Below, in pieces: positions 13,601 through 25,607 of a stretch of DNA of 64,000 bases. The stretch comes from Epiperipatus broadwayi (lineage: Eukaryota; Onychophora; Udeonychophora; Euonychophora; Peripatidae): positions 4,151,244-4,215,243 of the forward strand of contig JAQFVV010012418.1 in assembly GCA_028023455.1 (NCBI GenBank), in the 5' to 3' direction. The stretch's first letter is position 1. Each line of letters starts with the position of its first letter. The translations under genes and the position numbers were made by a program. The notes under the pieces are model-generated. The model saw only the letters and a list, made by a program, of their open reading frames with translations. It had not been told where the DNA came from and did no database searches.

Positions 13601-15518
13601 AATAATCAAGGGTGTGTGTATGTTTAATGCTTTTGCCAAGAGACTCTTTAGAGCAAATAAATGTATTCTCCCAAATTTGGCATTTCATATCATATACTAA
13701 TTTTTTTTTTTTTTTAAAAAAGTGTTAAAAAATATCAGATCATTTATAATGGTACATTTTAAATTTTGGACACACTACATTAAAAAATACAATTATATAA
13801 TTTATAGAATATTTTTAATAATAATTATATGAAGATAAAATATTATAGTATGTTTATTTGATGGTTTCTCAAGCCATAATAACGTCATGATATTTAACTA
13901 AATTCTCAAGTTCTACACATTATAGAAAATGTACAAATGAAAATGTTTCTGATTTTTTATATAAATGTCTATCCTAACATAAAACAAAATGCATAGTGAG
14001 AAACATGCATAAACTTGATTGTTGAAACTACTTAAAAAACAAAAATGTTGTTTCAACTTTCATCAAAAAATATTTCTAAAAATGCATAAATATTTTATCA
14101 TTTTTTGTCATAATTGACACGTATACATTATAATACAGGTATTTTAATAATTTATTAATAAGAACAATTTTCTGTTATAAAATAATTTTCGGGAATTAAG
14201 CAGTCATTGCTACAGACTTGACTTAAAAGATTTTCAAAAATATTTAAATGGATTTTCAAATCAAGTTACAAATGTAATTTATTATATTGACTATAAAAAT
14301 GAAATAGCAAACATTTAACAATAAAACAAAACCATTTAATTTCTTTATTTACTTTGTGCATTCTTAAAGAAAATATTAGATTCTTTTGACAATCAAGAAC
14401 TCTCTAGATATTATTTTAATTATAAGATGATGATTAAATTCGAATTTCATGAAGATAACTGAAAGCATTTATATCCTAATAAAATTGTAGATAGCTCATG
14501 CAAAAGATTTTCTTTTCGATTTTATATAATATTTAATTAATAATAAATACTTATAATAAAAAATCTTGGAAACTTTGATATTGTATTATATATGTATTGA
14601 TACGACATTTCAATGACCACACGGCTTATATTGAGGATAAGATATGACTCACTGGCTATTGTTATTGAATTTAATCAATAACTAACTTAAAGTACAGTAT
14701 ATGACATTTTATTATTGGCAACTCACTTTTATCGTAAAGAGAAATAATTAATTACTTTTTTTATTTTGCATTTATTTATTAAAGTATTCACTTATCTTTA
14801 CTTAATCCATTCATTTTTTAAAATGTTTTGAATTCTTGCATGAACTTTGAATTCTTTGTTTCTTTTTAAATCTGTAATGAATTTGTTGTTTTCAAAATGA
14901 AATTTAAAAATAGAATTCTAAAAATATAAGTTAAAAACAATTCAAAATGTCTTCTTATATAAAGCGTTTTTTTTCTTTAAAAAAAAGCATATATAATAAT
15001 CTTAGCTTATTTTCACTAAATTTTTAAATGTAAAATTAAATTTTCAATGCTTGGATGTAATTTATTGTGGTAATTATTTTGTTCGTAAATCAATCTATGT
15101 CAGATTGAATCAATGTTTGATATAAGTATATCGCTTTGTGATGTGTTTGTAAATTTTTAACAATGAATTTATTAAAAGAAGTAAATTTTTAACCATTGGC
15201 TTGCTAAAAATAAATACGATGTTGCTGTTATAATTTTTACCGGTTTACAATAATATATTATAGAATACTATTAAACAATAATACATTTTCATGTTTTGTT
15301 ACATTGTAAATTTTATTTGTAATCAATATATGACTTCAGTTTCAGAAAATTGATTTACATCCCAATCTGTTTTTTTTTTCTCATTAAATTAATTATTATT
15401 AAGTTTAAAAAAATACAAGATATACTATGATTCGGCTGCTAACTTAATATACTTTCCATCCAGTTAAACACTAGTTTTAAAATAGCTGTAATTAATGAAC
15501 TATAAAAAATATAAATTG
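10641..15518. other. AT-rich DNA, no gene recognised
   Basis: I see no gene. A short sequence at about 11340-11450, with ctctgaagaagattgctag followed by ttcaataaaataagcattgt, resembles the 3' untranslated tails of Penelope-like elements (a 'ctgaagaa' hairpin region then an AATAAA-type signal). This is only a weak resemblance. Homopolymer runs occur at 13270, 13703-13716 and elsewhere. Confidence 0.4.
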
Positions 15519-15575
15519 TTGTCAAGCGTTGTTAGCTGAGAGGTCAGCGCAGCTGCCTTGCAATCTAGTTGTGGA
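15519..15575 (+). repeat. tRNA-derived SINE head (fragment)
   Basis: The sequence tgtcaagcgttgttagctga followed by gaggtcagcgcagctgcctt has the layout of a tRNA 5' half: an acceptor-like start, a D-arm/box A region (TTAGCTGAGAGG) and an anticodon stem start (agctgcctt). It shares the tgtcaag-gttg start and gcagctgcctt with the minus-strand unit at 38864-38934, and the gaggtcagc-cagctgcctt with the unit at 51920. The T-arm (box B) half is missing, so this is a truncated SINE-like copy. Confidence 0.5.
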
Positions 15576-15587
15576 CATTAATCTGAT

Positions 15588-15689
15588 GAATATATAATAA
15601 ATTGAATTGAATCTGATATGTAATCATTTGTTAAACCAGAATATATAATAAATTGAATTGAATCTGATATGTAATCATTTGTTAAACTA
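15588..15689. repeat. Tandem duplication, 51-bp unit x2
   Basis: Two essentially identical 51-bp units starting gaatatataataaattgaat lie head to tail (15588-15638 and 15639-15689). Near identity implies a recent duplication, or an assembly effect. Confidence 0.9.
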
Positions 15690-15812
15690 TTTCTCAACTT
15701 TGTTTAAATTAAATTGTTAGTATACTATAATTAACCATATATATATATATGTTTCTCAACTTTGTTTAAATTAAATTGTTAGTATACTATAATTAACCAT
15801 ATATATATATGT
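15690..15812. repeat. Tandem duplication, 62-bp unit x2
   Basis: Two near-identical units starting tttctcaactttgtttaaat lie at 15690-15751 and 15752-15812. Each ends in an (AT)n run that differs slightly in length. It directly follows the 51-bp duplication, so two independent duplications abut. Confidence 0.9.
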
Positions 15813-18769
15813 TTTATTTGGGCAACAACCATAGATTAATACTAATTGCCTTACTTGATTTAATGCAGTATTTTAGTGTTTGGATTCTGTAGATCAAAGT
15901 CTATGCACTGCAGACCTTTGCTATCATTTCCAATGTCTTAACTTCTTATGAACTATTTGATTATTTTTTATTATTATTATTTAGTATTAATTGATTATAA
16001 AAAAGAACAATATACATAATATCTCACCTGCACATCACCAGATTTACTTGTTCTACCTAGTGAAATTTTTTGTAAGCTTTCAACTTTTGATTTTAGTATT
16101 AAACCGTTTCAATATATTTAACATGATTTGATAATAATATACATTTGCAAACAAAAAAATTCTAAAAATTCATATTTAAATTTTGCAAATATTGAAAAAA
16201 TGAAATTGTAAATAGCAACAAAAAATGCAATGTCTGTGAATACTTGCAGTGCAGGATAACTTTGGAACAAAGTCTTTTTTAATTGAAGTTTGTATTCAAA
16301 ATGTGAATGACAAAATATTATTTTCTGTCAAATCTATCAAATTCTGCTGTAAAATATTAAAATTGTTTCCTAATTTTTAAAATATCTCAGATTATTTTAA
16401 GACAATGATGGTAATGCTGCAAAGCCATGATTTCTTTGTTACACATTATGCTAGAAATTGTTATCTTCTATTTTTTTTAAAATAAAATATATGTGTAAAA
16501 TAAAAGTATAATAACATACACTTTTGATTTGTAATAATTATTACATAAATATTGCAAAAAAAAAAAAAAAGAAAGAAGTAATATTTGTTAGTTACTCCAA
16601 AAATATTTTTGAAACTAGCTTGCCAATAATTATGGGCATCCATAACAAAGAAGTCAATCAAAGACAAGAAGAAAATGCTAAAACTTTTTATTTTACCACT
16701 ATTTGATTATATTGGCCTTTTTTGACTTTTTTAAAATTAAGATCAAAATATATTAAAAGTATGTGAATTTAGAAATTCAACAAAATAATTAACAATTTAA
16801 ATTTAAACACAATTATAACAATTTTTCTGAATTTCTCTGCAGGAATGCCTTTTGTCTGGTGATTAAATAAGATAAAATATGTCTTAACATAGTGATATAA
16901 ATAATAATAAATATTAGGAATAATAGTTATTTTAACAACAATCATTGCTTATTAGTTTTTGAACAACTTCCTGTAAATATCAAGCTATTTTATACAAGGA
17001 ACGATTACAAGGGTCTGGGAAAAGTTAGCCCATCAATGATTATGAACTATGAACTGATTAAATTTAATCTTAATGAAATTATCTATTTTAGGATTTATGT
17101 ATAAGGATATATATATATACACACAAGTCATGATTCATATTGCGGCTAACATAAAGAAAATAAGTTCTTATTCTTTCAGAGCAGCTGACTTACTTATGTA
17201 ACAAAAGCAATCTAAGGCATGTTATAAATCATTCAGAAGTTATTAATTTCATCTTATAGATTCATATTATGAGCATAATACTATGTGAATATGAATAATA
17301 GATGTATTATTGTATATGATTTTGTAAAACCTCAATTTCAAGAATTCGACAGTTAATTAACTTTTGAATTGTATACATTAAAAAAAATGCTATAATTGAT
17401 TAACTTCTGGTTTGAATATGTTATTTTAACTAATGAAGTCATGTTTTTTTTAAAATTTGGTTTCTCAGTACATAGCAGAAATTTTTTGCACTCCATCATA
17501 CAGATATATTGTTTTATTTTTTGAATATAACTGAGATGTAATTATGTCTTGAGTTTATACTGTTATTTCTGAAATCATAAAAATCAATTTTATATTTTAT
17601 AAATTCATTAGCGTGTATTATGAAGTTAGCTTTTCATAAATCCTATATGTTTTTAATAAATTATATGTTTTATTATTATTCATACTTATATAGGAAATAA
17701 ATTAATGTTCTGAATTATATATTTTTTTAGGAATATGTATACTTGATGTGGAACCTACTTTGCTGTTCATAGATACTATTTAGTTTATGATTAAAGGTAT
17801 GTTAATTAAATGCAAATAATTTCAACCTAGATAATATAATTTAATTATAATGTTTTCATTTAATGTAACACATTTTAAAATTTGATTTAAATAATATAAC
17901 TTATTTAATTGTAAGTTTTTATAATTTTTAATTTTAATAATTAAAGCCATATTTAATAACTGGCTCACAACATTCTTAGAAATATAACAACCATCCTGCC
18001 TTCTATTATGAGGCATCTTCAGCATTGTAGTTATATTGCTACTATTCTTTATTATTTTAAACCTATTACTCAAATTTATATCATATGTTTTTAAAAATTT
18101 ACTTTAGGACCAGAAGTAGAGAATCTATTTAACAAAAGAATTATATATAATTACAACAATTCAATTAAACTATAAAAATAGATATTTATTAAATAAATCT
18201 ATTATTTATGCAAATTAAATTAAAACTTAATGCATTCATGGGCAATCCCCCCCCCTCTTTTTTTAAAAAAAAAAAACAAAAACATACATCATTGTTTATA
18301 ATTTTACTGTTAGTAGATAAAAATGATAGTGTATTTTTTTCTTAAATTTATGGGATTCAAATCCTTATTGGATGAGACTTGGACATTTTGGAAGAATACT
18401 CTTTTTTTGTAGTTGTTTCATAATCAACAGAAAATTGGTAAATAAATGTATATCTAGTTATTATTACTTAGAGAATATAATAAAGATGAAAACCAACTTT
18501 TTTGTGGGGATAGAAGGGGGGAGACTGTTAGAGAAGCCATCACCCTGCAATAGACTATTTAAAGGCTGTTTTATCTGATTATATATAAATATCACTTTAA
18601 CATAATATTACATTGTTATCACACAATTTTACCTAAATAAATAAATAAATATGAATTGTTTTTAATATTTGAAATGTATCATGGAAATTAGCATTATAAA
18701 ATCATATTTTCTTTTGCTTACATAAGTTGGTAAAGCATTAATACATTTTTTCACACAATAATACAATCT
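15813..18769. other. AT-rich DNA, no gene recognised
   Basis: No gene is supported. At about 17940-18030 the minus strand reads acaatgctgaagatgcctca and then ataatagaaggcaggatggt, a small hairpin that resembles the 3' tail of some Penelope-like elements; I hold this at low confidence. Short frames at 16461-16706 and 18372-18578 show no recognisable motif. Runs of C9 (about 18247-18255) and A12 lie near 18270. Confidence 0.4.
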
Positions 18770-18990
18770 AGTCAAGCTCTGCTAGAAGATTGTACATTAG
18801 AAGACATGTGTTAAATCTCAAGAATAGTTGTACCATCCTAGATCCAGGCTTATCACTAATGAAATCCATAGGAACATTGGATGGGAAGGCACTGGATAGG
18901 GATTATAATTCACAACTGCCTTGCATCTATTGATTACTAAAGTTTGCACTAGGTGCCACTATTGTATGAAAAAAATTGTTACTGTTTTAT
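18770..18990. repeat. Diverged half copy of the 7.7-8.1 kb MITE-like palindrome
   Basis: Segments in the same order as the right arm of the 7732-8080 element occur here: gatccaggcttatcactaat (compare gatccaaggctcctcactga), then ggcactggatagggatt (compare ggtactagatggggatt), then tgccttgcatctattgatta (compare tctggcatccattgattact), then a gtgccactattgtatg end. Only one arm is visible, so this is a solo-arm or decayed copy. The shared order of four blocks makes chance unlikely. Confidence 0.6.
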
Positions 18991-19253
18991 CTTGGGGAAT
19001 AATTTTAATGACTATAATCTTGTATAAAAATTATATATATATACTATATTGGAAATAATAGATTAAAACAATGATTAAAAGTGATTGACAAAGCTATCTA
19101 TTTAAACTATATTTAGGCTTATGTGGATTTATCAAATTATGTTCTATTTGTTTAAAATTAACAAGTGACTACATCAAAAACTTAAGTTATATTTATTAAC
19201 AAATTGTATATGTGAAATAGAACATTGAAGTAACATTGTAAAAATTGAGGCTT

Positions 19254-19632
19254 TCGGGGGGGGTGAGGGTTGGTGAGATAATTGGAAAGGGAAAAGGTTT
19301 GGAAAGTGTGTGAAGGGTGGGGGTATTCGTTAAATGGGGGGGTATGAGGGGAGTGTTAGTTTTGGATGTTAGTTGAGATGTAGTTGGGGTTAGGTTGTGT
19401 AGTTTGATTTCAGTTTGTTGTGGTTAAAGTTAATTGGAGGGTTGGGTTGGTGTTTTTTTGTTGGGTTTGTTTTTGGTGGTGAGTTGTTTTTGTTTGTTGT
19501 GGGGTTTTTTGGGTTTTTTTTTTTTTTTTTTGTTTGGGTGGAGTTTTTTTGTTTGGTTGGTTTGGTTGTTGTTGTCTTGTTGGTGTGTTGGGGGTTTTGG
19601 GAGGGGTTTTTTGTTTTGTGGGGGGGGGGGGG
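19254..19632 (+). repeat. G/T-rich, nearly C-free tract with G13 run
   Basis: For about 380 bp the + strand is almost entirely G and T, with only about three C residues and little A after 19430. It includes T runs of more than 15 and a G13 run at 19620-19632. Open frames across it code only for low-complexity Gly/Val/Leu/Phe/Trp protein and are not genes. The many G-runs could form G-quadruplexes. It could also be an assembly or base-calling artefact. It ends about 110 bp before the Penelope-like element. Confidence 0.85.
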
Positions 19633-19740
19633 CTATAAAGGTTTGCTCTTTTGGAAGAAAATTATAGACTTAATTCTCAATTGTATTATATACTATTAAA
19701 AATGAAAGATACGTAGACTTCCCAATTAAACAAGAACACA

Positions 19741-19843
19741 GTTATTAGTGAAGCTAAGATATGACTTGTAATATTAAATGGCTGAGCACTTTCGAGAAGT
19801 TTTATCTTCTCTTATTCATAGTGAAAAAGGTCATCTGAGAAGA
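19741..19843 (+). repeat. Left inverted terminal repeat of Penelope-like element
   Basis: About 103 bp matches the reverse complement of 21362-21468 at high but imperfect identity (for example gcactttcgagaagttttat here against gtgcttttgagaagttttat in the complement of the right end). Confidence 0.75.
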
Positions 19844-20149
19844 TGAAATATATAGGTGAAAAATATTTAAATATATGCAAATTGTGGATTAGAATGTCCA
19901 TTTAATGCTATCTCCAAGTTTAATATAAAACTTAAAGGCAAATTCTTTTCTGGCTTGCTTTGAAAACATATAACAAAACCTTTGCTAAAGCAGAATGTTA
20001 TAGAATATATCTCTTCATATCCATCCCATCAAGAATGTTTGTTAAGCTGCACAAGTCTAATTCTTCACTCATGCTTATGTTGGATTTTGGAGATGTTCAT
20101 TATTTCAGTACTGTAAAAATGATCAATAAATGACTAATGGACCAAATCA

Positions 20150-20900
20150 AATCATCTTTTGACTTTATTACCCACATCAAATGCTCAAAGGTGAACAAGC
20201 ATGCAAAATTGCTTCTTCAGATATTACTGAATTATATGGCTCTGTTAAATGAAATTAATATTACCAAAGCCAAACTCTTAAAAGCAGATACTTATCAATT
20301 CCATCTCTGAATTTCTTACTTGGCTTTATGACAATATGATCACCACATTCAATGGGCAATACTTTCATATGATTGATGGTTGATCCATGGAATTATATCT
20401 CAGTGGAATCCTGTCCAGCATATACTTAAACCATTTTGAAGATAAACTCCTTCCTAAATAATTTAGTACTACTTCCAACCTCATTTTTACCCACTATGTT
20501 GATGATGTGTTTGTTTCCATACCAGAATAAGTCATAATAAATATTCAATCAGACTTCAGTCACATTACTTTCTATTATTCACTATCACTCAATAAACTTA
20601 AATATTTAGATATCTATTTACAACAAGTTGCAAGTTAATTAAATTACACTCTGTATTAAGCTTTTAGAAATCTGATGCTTTACACATCCTAAATCAAACT
20701 CTCCACACTTACATAAATTTGCAGGTTTTTCTTCATTTCTCTTCTGTAATTACCATCTATGTAAATTTGAAGTTTCTCAGAAAACTAACATTGAACAATT
20801 TTTAAAATACCTTAGCAATGTTGGATTCAAATACAGCCATCTTACAAGAAGGATAAAACAATTTTACCACAAATTAAGTACTAATTCCCCTTTCCCAAGA
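20150..20900 (+). pseudogene. Penelope-like reverse transcriptase, broken
   Basis: Conceptual translation in shifting frames gives the ordered RT landmarks. The first is a block near 20360-20450 (YFHMIDG then an SGILSSIYLNHFE-like tail), matching the family block in which the active form has a GxxMGSPLS core followed by hydrophobic residues and HFE; the MGSP part is altered here. Next comes THYVDDVFVSIPE near 20490-20530 with both catalytic Asp residues intact, then a KYLDIYLQ block near 20600-20630 (family: LxFLDV). An RRIKQFYHKLS-like segment follows near 20850-20880. Stops and frameshifts interrupt all of it. Block order and the YVDDVF box favour Penelope-like RT over LTR or LINE RT. Confidence 0.65.
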
Positions 20901-20929
20901 TGACAGACCATGGCTTCTCCTGTTACACA

Positions 20930-21361
20930 TCTCTAATTCAAACTTTATTAAAACATTTTCTCCTTCATTTAAGCTAAGTTTTTATACTCCCCTTCAATCA
21001 ATAGATTAATTAATAATTCAAAAGTTTACTATCTCTTATCAGACTCCTCACATAGTGTACAAAGGGTCCCATACCCTCAAACTGGTTGCAGTACCTTATA
21101 CTATGGTGAATTCCAAATATCTCTCTACACCCTTGTCTCTCAACATTGTTACTAATACAAAAGAATTTTGAATAAACTTGAATATAATTCCATTTTATGT
21201 TTGAACTTTCCTTATCCTCTATTGCTTATATAGAATGTCATGATTCCAAATGTAAAGTTAAGAAGCATGACATATAGCTAATAATATCCATACTATAAAC
21301 TGAAAGGAAGCATGCTTTCCCCTTTCTAAAAAATGGATGTTCTAATCTACTATTTGCTTCC
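20930..21361 (+). pseudogene. Penelope-like element, post-RT/endonuclease-side remnant
   Basis: DNA here aligns with the better preserved fragment at 49985-50440: shared landmarks include tcaatagattaattaataattc, ataccctcaaactgg and gtaaagttaagaagcatga (gtaaagttaggaaagcatga there). In Penelope-like elements the RT is followed by a linker and a GIY-YIG endonuclease; the position suits that region. Too many stops remain to see GIY or YIG residues. Confidence 0.5.
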
Positions 21362-21468
21362 ATCTTTTTCAGATGACCTTTTTGTTATAATTATGAGAAG
21401 ATAAAACTTCTCAAAAGCACTCAGCCATTTAATATTACAAGTAGTATCTTAGCTTTACCATTAACTGC
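21362..21468 (-). repeat. Right inverted terminal repeat of Penelope-like element
   Basis: It is the reverse-complement partner of 19741-19843. It begins within cagatgacctttttgttata and ends about at accattaactgcag. Confidence 0.75.
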
Positions 21469-22184
21469 AGTTCATCACACTTTGACCTATTACACATTGT
21501 TAATATTTAAATATAATCCTTTTTTTAAAAAAAAAAAACAAAAAAAAAACACACAATTAATTTACATTCATTAATATAATAAAGATGAATAATTTAGTTA
21601 AAGCATTTATAATTATTATTAAAAAGATAATTTAAATTTATAATTTTTATTCATCTCTTAATACACATAATTCTATAACCATGATAGAACTAATTAATAA
21701 ACATAACTTTAACAATTCTTTCTTTTGTTATCTATTTAAACTTCATTTCTTTTTTAAAATTTATTTATTCATCATATTTCTGAATATTTCACGTTCAATC
21801 TTTGGTCATATTTATTACCTTATATTTAAATATCAAGTATCAATTATCCATTTCATTTTATATTTAAATTTACATTCTTAAATAAATCACCTCACATTCT
21901 TTTATATTTCCAAAATTATACAATGCTGGCATTGTTTTTAAAAAATAAAATAAAAATTTCACCGCAACACATCAGCGTATTATTCATAGTAATTATATAC
22001 TGGAATATTTTCATCATCTAGTTTTAAATGTGTTTAGAAAAATTCAAGTTTTATTTTAACTTTTCAAATATATTTAACCGTTAGTAATAACATACAGATT
22101 AATGTCTTAACACAATGTTTCAAGTGGTATTATTTTCTTCTCTTCTTCAGGTATTTCTAGACGAATAAGTAACAATATTAGCAT
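21469..22184. other. AT-rich DNA, no gene recognised
   Basis: The stretch has A-rich runs at 21529-21549 and TTTATA-rich DNA. The 66-codon frame at 21681-21881 is Phe/Ile/Leu-rich with no recognisable motif and is not called. Confidence 0.5.
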
Positions 22185-22266
22185 GGGAATTGAATCAGTG
22201 ATATTTAGATTCATGAATATTGCATTTAAGGTGATACTCTCAACCAACTAAGCTATTCTCTCGGAG
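22185..22266 (-). repeat. tRNA-like SINE or tRNA pseudogene
   Basis: On the minus strand the sequence reads agaatagcttagttggttga then gagtatcacc, a good box A/D-arm (TAGCTTAGTTGGT), and about 45 bp later gattcaattccc, close to the box B consensus GGTTCGANTCC. The acceptor stem is not convincing, so it is a decayed tRNA or tRNA-derived SINE head rather than a working tRNA gene. Confidence 0.5.
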
Positions 22267-25200
22267 GCAACAGTCAGTAAATTTTTTATATATCTCTCTA
22301 TGATCAGATTCTACTGTTTCTCAACTTGGGTAATAGTGATTTCCAAATATTATGCATTATTTCTATTAGATTGACATATGAAATTATCTGCAATTATTAT
22401 GTGAACAGAATATTTACATTTTCTTTTTCTTTCTCTCCAAAGTTTTTTTTTTTCCACGATCAAATATATGTTCATTAATTCATGCATGATCTGCCACTTT
22501 TGGTTTTCCTCTCTAATCAATATTTTTTGCTGTTTTAATTATTTTTCTGTGGAATGAATGGTTTCACCACTATATGTGATTGTCCATATTCACATGACAT
22601 TTTATAGGGACAGTTTTGTGCTTTGAACATTTCAAGATTAGATATTATAAAATCGTCAAAGAATTCTAATAAAGTTTGAAAAAATAGGAATCCTAATACA
22701 GTTTGAAAGAATGGCAGCCCTTTTTATACATAACTTAGCTGAAGTATATTCTATTTTTAAAAATCTTAAATGCATAAGCAGCATATTGAGTCTGTGATCA
22801 ATTTGAATAGTATATTAAGTATAAGAATTATTAAATTTTTAATCTAGCATTAATCATTACAAAACCATATAATCAGAAAACAGTAATAGAAATATGAAAT
22901 CACTTGATTACACTACTGTCTATTGTTTTTGATTTACATGCTATCTAAATGCAAAGCAAAGAGTAAAAGTAATTGTTACAATTGTATATAGACTTTAAGA
23001 ATAAATAAAATGAATCAAGGTCTTAGCACTTCTTGGTGCATGATATCTTTGTTACTAAAAATGAAGATCACATCATTTTTTTTGACTAACCCCATTACTC
23101 ACTTTTCTTTCTGAACTAAAAATAGAACCTGATATAGCTTTCATTAAATCATAGAATCAATCAGATAAGTATTTAATGCAGTGACTTTAAAACACTGATG
23201 CAGCCAAAACCTTTTGTAACAAAAGTGTATTCCTACATGAAATATTTCTGTAATTGACTTTGGACAAAATATTTTTTTCATCTATTAATAATAATAATAA
23301 TATATATATATATATATTATAACCCCTCACACCTATCACCAACACTAACAATTACCTGGGGGCACCAATTCTATGGATCATAGAATAAAATATTTATTTA
23401 ACTTTACCTAAATCTATTCATGAGGCTTTTAATTAAAGCTTTCACCTAAAACTAACTCAGTTGAGGGATACAGAGGAGTATGAGGTGTACAATGTACATT
23501 AGATGTGGGAGAAAATATTATTACTAATAGGAATAAACATCTATCAAGTTCTATGCTAAACAAAAATTAAATTGGTAAAATTCTACCAGCTAAAATTAAC
23601 TAATTGTACTTTATATTTCACCTCCTCCCATCATCCATATGCACTGAACAACCTCTACTATATTATACAATTAAACTAATAACTAAAATAAAATAAAATA
23701 ATATTTTAGAAATTGTAATGTATAATTCACTAGATCTAAACTCAAACTAAACTTATCATTACTAAATTTTAATTACTCACTAATCTAGTCTGGCTAAATG
23801 AATTTATCATCTAATCTAAATTATATATTGAAGATCTCAGGGAATTAACTTATGGTATGACTTGATCTAACATTTCTATACCTTAAATTATTATTTAGCA
23901 CTATGAAAATAATATTATAAACCAAACAATACCCTAATTAGATACTTGCAGTTAGATAATGAAAGAAATCGGGCACATTTTGATTTTAATTCATCATCTA
24001 AACAAAAATTAAATAACAAAACCCTTTTAAAATGATCAGTAGGTAATTAGCATCTCATATAGTGTTTGAATCAAGGAAATTAATATCATCATATCTAGAG
24101 ATTTATTATAATTAAATAAAATACAATTATGTTACATTAAATAAAATAAATGTGAAAGCATGTGTGGAAATATGAAACACGAATGAATGCTAAAGAAGAA
24201 ACTCTAAATACAAATTTAGATAACAAAATATTTATTAATTAAATAGAAAATAGTTAAATCAACATTTACTTTTCTTTTATTGGTATGAACACAAATTCCA
24301 AAGGGATTTAATATCATTGATTACAGATTATACAAGAAGATATAATACAACAGGATTCGTTAACTTTTACATCTACTATATTTCATTCATCAAAACATTT
24401 TATAGATTGGTAAAACCTTTTTTTTTATTTTAAACATTAAATGAACTAAATAAGTCCATATCATTTGCTATAAAGAAATGGCTTTTTAGCTATCAGTGAT
24501 TTCTGATAGACTTATACTAAAATAATAAAAAAAAAATAAATATGACCTTACACTTTTAGTAACTGATTACTAAATTATCTTATACTCAGCATTTTTCTGG
24601 ATAACATTCATTTACCAATGACAACATAGATTAATATTCTAATTACACTGAACAAATTAAGATTTTGCATTGTTACTTTAAAAGTATCTTAAATAAAATT
24701 AAAATAAGGGGATTTAAACTAGGAATAATATTAGACTATCTTACCAAGCAAAATAAATTCTTCTATTAATTAAATGTATTCTTCTTTGTAATTTTGAAGT
24801 ACAGTATTCTATTGAATAACTAGATTCTGCTTTGCCAAAATAAAGTAAATCCTTGTATTCATTAACTATGTCCTATCATTGCTTGATTATTTATGCAAAT
24901 TATGATTAAATGATAAAAATCAATGAGATGAAGCTTAAATAATTACTACAAATGTTTTAACATGATAAGTAAAGTTCTACATTAATAATGAATTTTTTTA
25001 TATCAAAATTAACAATTTGTGCATGAATCTGTATTATGCTGTGTGTCAAAGAAAATAAATAAATAATGTTAATCAATCTAATCGATTTGCTTATGATATT
25101 TCAATATAATCATAATATGAATGAAAGCGAAGATCAATCAATCTTTATTTATTAACTACGATACAGCTGTTTTATAAGACACTATACTTTCCTTTTATTC

Positions 25201-25340
25201 TTCTTTTTATCCATAAACCGTCAAACACTAGGCTATAGCATAAGCTGGAAAACATCCAATATACACATGGGATAAAAGATTTCTATAATTCAAATCAGGT
25301 AAATACAACAATAACTTCCAAGTCTATCTTTAAGACTAAA
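22267..25340. other. AT-rich DNA, no gene recognised
   Basis: No gene is supported. The stretch contains an (ATA)n(TA)n microsatellite at about 23287-23320. Beyond it the + strand becomes notably A/C-rich and T-poor for about 2.5 kb, possibly an old retroelement in minus orientation, but no motif was recognised. Confidence 0.45.
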
Positions 25341-25490
25341 TAACTGGTGGAATAACTCATCACCAAATAAAAATCAGGGAGATATCATTTCTAGCTTCAT
25401 ACACATTTAATTCAATAACTGGTGGAATAACTCATCACCAAATGAAAATTAGGGAGATAACATCTCTAGCTTCATACACATTTAATTCAA
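25341..25490. repeat. Tandem duplication, 75-bp unit x2
   Basis: Two units starting taactggtggaataactcat (25341 and 25416) match over their length with about five differences, so the duplication is moderately recent. Confidence 0.9.
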
Positions 25491-25576
25491 TATATCAAAT
25501 ATAAAAGGAGGATTCAATCCACTCCTATCAAAATACTCCAATACATGGATAAGAAAGGGAATATTCAATTCCATAC

Positions 25577-25607
25577 ACTACACTACACTACACTGCACTG
25601 CACTGGG
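25577..25607. repeat. Pentanucleotide microsatellite (CACTA/CACTG)n
   Basis: About six units of cacta, then cactg, lie in tandem. Confidence 0.9.

Larger units (their letters stand above)
19741..21468 (+). mobile_element. Penelope-like element relic with inverted terminal repeats
   Basis: The central part is a Penelope-like reverse transcriptase (see the entry for 20150-20900). Both ends carry the same sequence in opposite orientation: about 19741-19843 (with taatattaaatggctgag and agttttatcttctc) and about 21362-21468 (with gagaagataaaact and ctcagccatttaatatta). Penelope-like elements are known to carry LTR-like repeats in direct or inverted arrangement, so inverted copies fit the family. 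After the RT, a region with homology to the 49.98-50.45 kb fragment corresponds to the linker and endonuclease side. Frames are broken throughout; the element is inactive. Confidence 0.7.

Noticed and set aside
19415-19699. 94- and 77-codon frames rich in Gly, Phe, Leu and Trp
   Set aside because: They are translations of a G/T-only tract; overlapping frames are equally open because the tract has almost no A for stop codons.
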